From JAJZJT01 sp049964655 (GTDB lineage Bacteria > Actinomycetota > Acidimicrobiia > Acidimicrobiales > RAAP-2): a stretch of DNA of 5,348 nt. The notes under the pieces were generated by a model, which worked only from the letters and a program-made list of their open reading frames with translations, ran no database searches and was not told the origin of the DNA. The DNA is taken from assembly GCA_049964655.1 (NCBI GenBank), contig JBMFXC010000106.1, positions 1-5,348 on the forward strand, written 5' to 3'. The translations under genes and the position numbers were made by a program. This document shows positions 1 to 4,393 of the stretch, one piece after another (the first letter of the stretch is position 1; every line of letters begins with the position of its first letter).

Positions 1-1
1 G

Positions 2-724
2 GGAGTGGTGGCGGGACTGCGTGCCGGTGTCCGCCAGGCGGCCGACGATCCGGGTGTCCGGGTGGTGGTCGTGACCGGAGCCGGCGACGAGGCGTTCTGC
101 GCCGGCGCCGATCTCTCGGGCATGGCGCCAGCGCACGCCGGAGGTGGGACGGACGCCTTCGCCGAGACGCACGAAGCCCGTGGCCAGCTGGCCAGGCTCT
201 TCGAGGACCTCTGGCACCTCGGCAAACCGACCATCGCCCGGGTCCAGGGCTGGGCGATGGCCGGAGGCCTCGGGCTGGCGCTCGCCTGCGACCTGGTTGT
301 GGCCTCCGAGCGGGCCCGCTTCGGGGCTCCGGAGCTGAACGTCGGGCTGTGGCCGTACATGGTCACCATCCCCATGGTTCGCTCGATGCCACCCAAGAAG
401 GCCCTGGAGCTCATGATGACCAGTCGGGTGGTGGACGCGGCAGAAGCCGACCGGATCGGCTTCGTCACGAGGGTTGTGCCCCACGACCAGCTCGACATCG
501 CAGTCACCGAGCTGGCCAGGGTGCTCGCCTCGAAGCCGCCGGGGGCGATGAGGACGGGTCGCGATTCGTTCTACGCTGTGTGGGACGCAGCGGCCGCCGA
601 GGCGCTCGCCCACCTTCACGCCCTGTTGACCGTCACCAGCCAGACGGCGGAAGCACACGAAGGCATCGCCGCTTTCGCCGCCAAGCGCCGCCCGGCGTGG
701 CAGTTGGCGGTCGACGGCGACTGA
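2..724 (+). CDS. Enoyl-CoA hydratase/isomerase (crotonase) family protein, 5' partial
   Basis: Crotonase-fold enzymes act on acyl-CoA thioesters in the cytoplasm, mostly in fatty-acid or related acyl-CoA breakdown. The frame is open through the left edge, so the start and roughly the first 20-30 residues are missing; the GTG at position 5 is probably an internal valine. Numbering from it, CAGADLSG (32-39) is the first oxyanion-hole segment, and GWAMAGGLGLALACDL (82-97) with the GG pair at 87-88 is the second. FGAPELNVGLWP (106-117) supplies Glu110, which aligns with Glu164 of rat enoyl-CoA hydratase. The other catalytic glutamate of rat hydratase (Glu144) aligns with Gly90, so strict hydratase activity is doubtful and an isomerase or another crotonase reaction is possible. 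The C-terminus KRRPAW is typical of the family. The family call is secure but the substrate is unknown. No neighbour supports a specific pathway. Confidence 0.93.
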   Translation, partial: GVVAGLRAGVRQAADDPGVRVVVVTGAGDEAFCAGADLSGMAPAHAGGGTDAFAETHEARGQLARLFEDLWHLGKPTIARVQGWAMAGGLGLALACDLVVASERARFGAPELNVGLWPYMVTIPMVRSMPPKKALELMMTSRVVDAAEADRIGFVTRVVPHDQLDIAVTELARVLASKPPGAMRTGRDSFYAVWDAAAAEALAHLHALLTVTSQTAEAHEGIAAFAAKRRPAWQLAVDGD

Positions 725-741
725 GCGCCGTTAGGCGCCGT

Positions 742-758
742 CCGACGGCGTCCGTCGG
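742..758 (+). terminator. GC hairpin after the crotonase gene, possible terminator
   Basis: CCGACGG (742-748), a CGT loop and CCGTCGG (752-758) form a perfect 7-bp stem starting 18 bases after the crotonase stop. An alternative stem CGCCG (736-740)/CGGCG (746-750) overlaps it. No T-run follows, so it is not a classical intrinsic terminator. U-less hairpins after genes are often proposed as terminators in high-GC actinobacteria, but in such GC-rich sequence small stems also arise by chance. Confidence 0.35.
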
Positions 759-793
759 CGTGGCAGGAGAGCACCCAGGCGACACCAGGCGGG

Positions 794-811
794 CGACGTG
801 GCACCACGTCG
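794..811. promoter_or_regulatory. Perfect 8+8 inverted repeat upstream of gmd
   Basis: CGACGTGG (794-801), spacer CA, then CCACGTCG (804-811): two exact 8-base arms ending 35 bases before the gmd ATG. On DNA this looks like an operator for a dimeric repressor or activator. In RNA it would give a 7-bp stem with a 4-base loop. I do not recognise the regulator, and no regulator gene lies in the window. No convincing -10/-35 pair was found around it, so the role is inferred from symmetry and position only. Confidence 0.4.
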
Positions 812-830
812 AAACCGATCACCGAGCACC

Positions 831-836
831 GAGGAG
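831..836 (+). promoter_or_regulatory. Ribosome binding site of gmd
   Basis: GAGGAG lies 10 bases before the ATG at 847. It fixes that ATG as the start against the longer in-frame reading that runs back into the crotonase gene. Confidence 0.7.
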
Positions 837-846
837 CGACCAGCGC

Positions 847-1815
847 ATGGCCAAACGAGCACTGATCACCGGCGTTACCGGCCAAGACGGCTCCTATCTG
901 GCCGAGTTCCTCCTCGAGCAGGGCTACGAGGTCTTCGGCATGGTCCGGCGGTCGAGCACCGTCAACTTCGAGCGGATCGCCCACATCCAGGACCGCATCA
1001 CCCTGGTGGCTGCCGACCTCCTCGACGAGGTCTCGATGATCCACGTCCTGCGGGACCATCGCCCGACCGAGGTGTACAACCTGGCCGCTCAGTCCTTCGT
1101 CCAGACGTCGTGGAACCAGCCCGTGCTGACCGGCGAGACCACCGCACTCGGCGTCACCCGACTGCTCGACGCCATCCGTACCGTGGACCCGGACATCCGC
1201 TTCTACCAGGCCAGCTCGTCGGAGATGTTCGGCAAGGTGCAGGCGGTCCCCCAGGTGGAGACCACGTCGTTCTACCCGCGCAGCCCCTACGGGGTGGCCA
1301 AGGTGTACGGCCACTGGATCACCATCAACTACCGGGAGAGCTACGGGTTGCACGCTTCCTCCGGCATCCTCTTCAACCACGAGTCGCCCCGGCGGGGCCT
1401 CGAGTTCGTGACCCGCAAGGTCACCCACGGCGTCGCCCGGATCAAGGCGGGCATCGACGACCGTCTGGCTCTCGGCAACCTCGACGCCCAGCGCGACTGG
1501 GGCTATGCCGCCGACTACGTGCGGGCGATGTGGCTCATGCTGCAGCAGGACCAGCCCGACGACTACGTGGTGGCGACGGGGGAGACCCACTCGGTGCGCG
1601 AACTGGTCACCCTGGCGTTCGCTGCGGCGGGCCTCGACTGGGAGCGCTACGTGGTCATCGACGAGCGGTTCCTGCGACCGGCCGAGGTCGACCTGCTGGT
1701 CGGCGACCCGGCCAAGGCCGAGCGCACGCTCGGGTGGAAGCGCCACGTGGAGTTCCCCGAGCTGGTCCAGATGATGGTCGAGGCCGACCTGGCCCTCGTG
1801 GGGGCCCAGGTCTGA
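847..1815 (+). CDS. gmd: GDP-mannose 4,6-dehydratase
   Basis: Converts GDP-D-mannose to GDP-4-dehydro-6-deoxy-D-mannose, the precursor of GDP-L-fucose, GDP-D-rhamnose and GDP-perosamine used in surface polysaccharides; cytoplasmic, NADP-dependent. The protein has 322 residues, slightly short for the family. It is an extended short-chain dehydrogenase. The Rossmann motif GVTGQDG lies at 9-15 and the NADP-contacting RRSS at 34-37. SSSEMFG at 123-129 carries Glu126 (matching Glu134 of the E. coli enzyme), followed by Tyr148 and Lys152 of the YxxxK catalytic pair. NHESPRRG (176-183), LGNLDAQRDWGYAADYV (208-224) and the C-terminal RPAEVD...GD..KA...LGW block are standard for Gmd. The start is set by GAGGAG ten bases upstream. 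No GDP-fucose synthase, reductase or glycosyltransferase gene is adjacent, so the final sugar cannot be named. Its link to the cytochrome c genes downstream looks positional only. Confidence 0.95.
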   Translation: MAKRALITGVTGQDGSYLAEFLLEQGYEVFGMVRRSSTVNFERIAHIQDRITLVAADLLDEVSMIHVLRDHRPTEVYNLAAQSFVQTSWNQPVLTGETTALGVTRLLDAIRTVDPDIRFYQASSSEMFGKVQAVPQVETTSFYPRSPYGVAKVYGHWITINYRESYGLHASSGILFNHESPRRGLEFVTRKVTHGVARIKAGIDDRLALGNLDAQRDWGYAADYVRAMWLMLQQDQPDDYVVATGETHSVRELVTLAFAAAGLDWERYVVIDERFLRPAEVDLLVGDPAKAERTLGWKRHVEFPELVQMMVEADLALVGAQV

Positions 1816-1829
1816 CGCCGCTGGCCGGA

Positions 1830-2702
1830 GTGGTGCTCCCGACTCCCGCGCTCGTCCTCCACGCCGACCCCCTGGGCCTGCTGGTGGCCTTCGGGGCCGG
1901 GATGCTGTCGTTCGTCTCGCCGTGCGTCCTCCCGCTCGTCCCTGCCTATGTGTCGATGGTGTCGGGGTTGTCGGCGACCGAGCTCGCTGCCGTAGGGGCC
2001 GGACGTGGCGCCGCCGCGGTGCCGGCGACAGCGGGTGGGACCGGGCCGGTTCGGGCGGTCGCCGTGCCGACGACGGTGCGGGGGGCCCGCGCCCGGGTGG
2101 TACGGGGGATCCTCGCCTTTATCGCCGGTTTCACCGTCGTCTTCGTCGCCCTCGGAGCAGCCTCCTCGGAGCTCGGGCAGCTCCTCACCACCCACCGCTC
2201 CGGGGCACAGTTGGCATCCGGGGTGGTGATCGTGGCCTTCGGGGCGGTCCTCGTCGCCATGGCGGCCGGCGTGCGGCTCCCCGGCGTGCTGCTGGCCGAG
2301 CGTCGCCTCGCCGTCCGTCCGTCCGTGCTCGGCATCTGGGCCCCGCCGGTGCTCGGGATGGCCTTCGCCTTTGCCTGGACGCCCTGCATCGGCCCCGTGC
2401 TCGGCAGCGTGCTCGCTATCGCCGGCGGCACGGGCCGGGGGACGCCGCTCGCCGGGGTCGCCCTCCTGCTCGCCTACGCCTTGGGTCTCGGCGTGCCCTT
2501 TCTCCTGTCGGGCGTCGCCTTCGGTCGGATGACCGACGTGCTGGCCCGCATCCGTCCCCGCCTCGGCGCCGTCCACCTGGTCGGTGGAGCGGTCCTCGTC
2601 GCCTTCGGCATCCTGCTCATGACCGGCAACGTCGACGTCCTTTCCTCCTGGTTCTCGACGTGGTTGCGCGACGTGCACCTGTCCCGCCTGGCGACGAGCT
2701 GA
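1830..2702 (+). CDS. ccdA: CcdA/DsbD-type cytochrome c biogenesis membrane protein (thiol reductant transporter)
   Basis: CcdA-family proteins carry electrons from cytoplasmic thioredoxin across the membrane to extracytoplasmic thioredoxin-like proteins that reduce apocytochrome c cysteines. From GTG 1830 the product has 290 residues and about six membrane segments (near 15-45, 94-112, 128-147, 172-198, 207-231, 245-265). The two redox cysteines lie in the expected motifs: SPCVLPLVPAY with Cys32, and TPCIGPVLG with Cys186. Between helices 1 and 2 is a long Ala/Gly/Pro/Val-rich stretch (about 47-92), making the protein longer than compact CcdA proteins. The start is uncertain: GTG 1830 and GTG 1833 have only a weak upstream AGG (1808-1810), CTG 1821 is better spaced from it, and ATG 1902 falls inside helix 1 and would damage it. 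The frame stays open back into gmd. The gap after gmd is 14 bases, so co-transcription is plausible. The downstream ccmABC genes support a role in cytochrome c maturation. Confidence 0.9.
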   Translation: MVLPTPALVLHADPLGLLVAFGAGMLSFVSPCVLPLVPAYVSMVSGLSATELAAVGAGRGAAAVPATAGGTGPVRAVAVPTTVRGARARVVRGILAFIAGFTVVFVALGAASSELGQLLTTHRSGAQLASGVVIVAFGAVLVAMAAGVRLPGVLLAERRLAVRPSVLGIWAPPVLGMAFAFAWTPCIGPVLGSVLAIAGGTGRGTPLAGVALLLAYALGLGVPFLLSGVAFGRMTDVLARIRPRLGAVHLVGGAVLVAFGILLMTGNVDVLSSWFSTWLRDVHLSRLATS

Positions 2703-2725
2703 GTCGTCCCGACCACCCATGGCGT

Positions 2726-2739
2726 CGCTCGGGGGAGCG
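2726..2739 (+). terminator. Small hairpin downstream of ccdA, weak terminator candidate
   Basis: CGCTC (2726-2730), a GGGG loop and GAGCG (2735-2739) form a perfect 5-bp stem 23 bases after the ccdA stop, with no T-run following. A second 5-bp stem, GACGA (2693-2697)/TCGTC (2704-2708), straddles the stop codon. Either is weak evidence for termination. Confidence 0.2.
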
Positions 2740-2740
2740 G

Positions 2741-2756
2741 CCGACCGACCGACCGA
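2741..2756. repeat. (CCGA)4 tetranucleotide repeat
   Basis: Four exact copies of CCGA are followed by CCGG, in non-coding sequence 38 bases after the ccdA stop. Such short repeats can vary in copy number by slippage. Its position 160 bases before ccmA gives no direct reading-frame effect. Confidence 0.7.
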
Positions 2757-2880
2757 CCGGGAATGCCTGCTCACAGGCCGTGCGCGTCGGCCCGGGCCGG
2801 TGAAGGGACGGTGCGTGCGGGAGCGTGAACCGGCACGGATGGGACGCCTCGGGACGGGGCCTCGGGGCGGCGCCTGGCTT

Positions 2881-2898
2881 CGGGGCACCTAAGCCCCG
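2881..2898 (+). promoter_or_regulatory. Hairpin in the ccmA upstream region
   Basis: CGGGGC (2881-2886), loop ACCTAA and GCCCCG (2893-2898) form a perfect 6-bp stem ending 18 bases before the ccmA ATG. Its right arm can instead pair with GGGGC at 2905-2909, which contains the only Shine-Dalgarno-like bases of ccmA. The two stems are mutually exclusive. A regulatory role is speculative. Confidence 0.3.
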
Positions 2899-2904
2899 TA
2901 CCAT
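2899..2904 (+). promoter_or_regulatory. Possible -10 element for ccmABC (TACCAT)
   Basis: TACCAT fits the actinobacterial TANNNT -10 pattern. Transcription would start near 2911, leaving a leader of about 6 bases before the ccmA ATG at 2917, which would suit the weak ribosome binding site there. No good -35 is seen at the expected distance (2875-2881 reads TGGCTTC), so the call is tentative. Confidence 0.3.
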
Positions 2905-2916
2905 GGGGCCCCGGCT

Positions 2917-3732
2917 ATGGCCCCTGCCTCTTCCCCGCCCTCTGTACCGCTGCCAGCCGTGTCCCTCCGAGGCGCTGTCGCCCTGTCGGGTCGGTTCCCC
3001 CTGCTCGCCGGCGTCGACCTCGAGGTGGCTCGTGGCGAGGTCGTCTTGGTGGAAGGGCCAAACGGCGCCGGCAAGACCAGCCTCCTGCGGGTGTGCGCCG
3101 GCCTCGTCCCCCTGGTCGCCGGCGACATCTCCGTCCTCGGCCTCGACCCCATCCGCAAGCGCACGGCAGTGCGCCGTCGTGTCGGCCTGCTCGCCCACAG
3201 TTCCCACCTCTACGACGACCTGACCGTGCGTGAGAACGTCCGCTTTGCCGTGCGGGCGGCCGGTGGGGACGCCGGGAGGATCCCGGCGGCCTGCGAGCGT
3301 CTCGGGCTCACCAGCCGACTCCTCGCCACACCGGCAGCGAAGCTGTCGGCCGGCCAGCGTCGGCGGGTCGCCCTCGCCGTGCTGGTGGCCCGTTCGCCGG
3401 AGCTCTGGCTGCTCGACGAGCCCCACGCCGGGCTGGATGCCTCGGCCAGGTCACTCGTCTACGACCTGGTGGCCGAGGCCTCCTCGATCGGGGCCACCGT
3501 CCTGGTGGCGTCCCACGAGCCCGAGCTGACCGAAGAGCTGGCCGATCGGGCTGTTTTGGTCGTCGGCGGGCGCATCGTCTCGGAGCGGCCGTGCGGCCGG
3601 GCATCGGGCACCGTCCCCCCTGGCACCGTCCCCGGTCGAAAGGACGACGAGGGCTGTTCGGTTGCCGTCGCACCACCAGGGCCTGGGCCGGCCGAGGGTG
3701 GCTCGGAGCAGGCGGTCGTCCATGTGGCGTGA
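2917..3732 (+). CDS. ccmA: Heme exporter ATP-binding protein CcmA
   Basis: CcmA is the cytoplasmic ATPase of the CcmABC(D) complex of System I cytochrome c maturation; with CcmB and CcmC its ATP hydrolysis drives release of heme-loaded CcmE. The 271-residue protein has a full ABC nucleotide-binding domain: Walker A GPNGAGKTS (47-55), signature LSAGQ (143-147), Walker B LWLLDEP (163-169) with catalytic Glu168, D-loop GLD (172-174) and switch His200 (ASHEPE). The Q-loop region reads GLLAHSSHLYDDLT (90-103), with His94 and no obvious glutamine. Beyond about residue 222 is a low-complexity Gly/Pro/Ser/Val tail of about 50 residues that ABC domains do not need; it contains a short repeat (GTVPPGTVPG). 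ATG 2917 has only GGGG eight bases upstream; GTG 2959 (Val15) is an alternative that removes a Pro/Ser-rich leader. The gene overlaps ccmB by 11 bases. Identification as CcmA and not another ABC ATPase rests strongly on ccmB and ccmC. Confidence 0.92.
   Translation: MAPASSPPSVPLPAVSLRGAVALSGRFPLLAGVDLEVARGEVVLVEGPNGAGKTSLLRVCAGLVPLVAGDISVLGLDPIRKRTAVRRRVGLLAHSSHLYDDLTVRENVRFAVRAAGGDAGRIPAACERLGLTSRLLATPAAKLSAGQRRRVALAVLVARSPELWLLDEPHAGLDASARSLVYDLVAEASSIGATVLVASHEPELTEELADRAVLVVGGRIVSERPCGRASGTVPPGTVPGRKDDEGCSVAVAPPGPGPAEGGSEQAVVHVA
3607..3633. repeat. 15-base-period direct repeat in the ccmA tail
   Basis: GGCACCGTCCCC occurs at 3607-3618 and again at 3622-3633, separated by CCT. The 15-base period preserves frame, giving GTVP-P-GTVP in the non-conserved C-terminal tail of CcmA. 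Confidence 0.75.
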
Positions 3733-4393
3733 CGCGCTGTTGGTATTCGGCAAGGACCTGCGGATCGAGGCACGCTCGCGGGTTGCCCTCGGACAGGTGG
3801 CGCCCTTCGGGGTGGTGGCCCTCGTCCTGTTCGCTTTCGCCCTCGGACCCGACCCGGCTCCGCTGCGTCGTGGCGCTCCGGGCTTGTTCTGGGTGGCCGT
3901 GCTGTTCACGACGGTGCTCGCCGTGCAGCGCAGCGTGTCGGTCGAGTCTGCCGACGGGGCCCGCGACGGCCTCCGGTTGGCCGGCCTCGACCCCGCCGGG
4001 CTCTTCCTCGGCAAGGCGGCCGCCGTCGCCGCCCAGCTCCTCGTCCTCGAGGTCGTGCTGGGTGCCGGCGTGGTGGTCCTCTTCGGGGTGCGGGTGACCG
4101 ACCCGCTCCTCGTCGTCGGGTCGTGCCTGCTCGGCGCCGTCGGTCTCGCTGCCTCGGGGACCCTCTACGGTGCGCTCTCGGCCGGTCTCCGGGTGAAGGA
4201 GACCCTGTTGCCGTTCCTCCTCCTGCCCGTCGTCGTGCCGGTGCTCTTGGCCGGCACGAAGCTGTGGCAGGCGGGCGTGGCTGGTGGCACCCCGGGCGAC
4301 GGTACGCCGTGGTTGCACTTGCTCCTCGCCTTCGACGCCGTCTACGTCGCCTTCGGCATCCTCGTCTATGGACCCATCCAGGAGTCAGCATGA
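3722..4393 (+). CDS. ccmB: Heme exporter membrane protein CcmB
   Basis: CcmB is the integral membrane partner of CcmA in the CcmABC(D) complex. From ATG 3722 the product is 223 residues, the usual CcmB length, with about six hydrophobic segments (near 22-41, 53-69, 95-123, 128-153, 161-178, 195-216). Family features seen are the N-terminal FGKDLRIEARSR (9-20), the GLFWVAVLFTTVLAVQRSV..E..DGARDGL block (54-83) and LLPFLLLPVVVPVLLAG (162-178). ATG 3722 is preferred over the in-frame TTG at 3662, because the added residues would be polar, Arg-rich and unlike CcmB. GGAG (3705-3708) and AGG (3710-3712) precede it. The start overlaps the last 11 bases of ccmA and the stop overlaps the ccmC start, so translational coupling is likely. 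Confidence 0.93.
   Translation: MWRDALLVFGKDLRIEARSRVALGQVAPFGVVALVLFAFALGPDPAPLRRGAPGLFWVAVLFTTVLAVQRSVSVESADGARDGLRLAGLDPAGLFLGKAAAVAAQLLVLEVVLGAGVVVLFGVRVTDPLLVVGSCLLGAVGLAASGTLYGALSAGLRVKETLLPFLLLPVVVPVLLAGTKLWQAGVAGGTPGDGTPWLHLLLAFDAVYVAFGILVYGPIQESA
4380..4384 (+). promoter_or_regulatory. Ribosome binding site of ccmC
   Basis: AGGAG lies 5 bases before the ATG at 4390, inside the last codons of ccmB. Together with the ATGA overlap (4390-4393) it supports coupled translation of ccmB and ccmC and fixes the ccmC start. Confidence 0.75.

Larger units (their letters stand above)
2703..2916. other. Intergenic region between ccdA and ccmA, no credible gene
   Basis: These 214 bases contain no reading frame with recognisable protein features; frames crossing it are low-complexity shadows of its neighbours. 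It holds a small hairpin at 2726-2739, a (CCGA)4 run at 2741-2756, the 12-bp palindrome CGGCCCGGGCCG at 2788-2799 and hairpin/promoter-like elements at 2881-2912. It probably separates ccdA from the ccmABC transcription unit. Confidence 0.6.

Noticed and set aside
349..846. Upstream in-frame extension of gmd into the crotonase gene
   Set aside because: The added residues are a shadow of the crotonase gene, while MAKRALITG at 847 is the standard Gmd N-terminus with GAGGAG upstream.
616..1746. Long minus-strand open frame opposite gmd (376 codons)
   Set aside because: It mirrors the gmd coding frame in GC-rich DNA, has no recognisable motif, and Gmd is unmistakable on the other strand.
798..1829. 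Upstream extension of the ccdA frame through gmd (apparent 634-residue protein)
   Set aside because: The upstream part is an Arg/Pro/Gly-rich shadow of gmd in another frame; CcdA homology starts only around 1830-1880.
2788..2799. 12-bp palindrome CGGCCCGGGCCG as an operator
   Set aside because: Pure G/C self-complementary runs are expected often at this base composition, and nothing around it suggests a promoter.
1647..2888. Minus-strand open frame of 413 codons opposite ccdA and the following gap
   Set aside because: Gly/Arg/Glu/His-rich low-complexity translation typical of the complement of a hydrophobic GC-rich gene; no domain seen.
2825..3223. Small plus-strand frame (132 codons) starting before ccmA
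   Set aside because: Low-complexity Ser/Pro/Arg translation overlapping ccmA in another frame, with no supporting feature.
3662..3721. TTG start at 3662 for ccmB
   Set aside because: It adds 20 polar, Arg-rich residues not typical of CcmB; ATG 3722 gives the usual length and N-terminus.
3308..4318. Minus-strand open frame of 336 codons opposite ccmA and ccmB
   Set aside because: Arg/Pro/His-rich shadow with no motif, lying opposite two well-supported genes.
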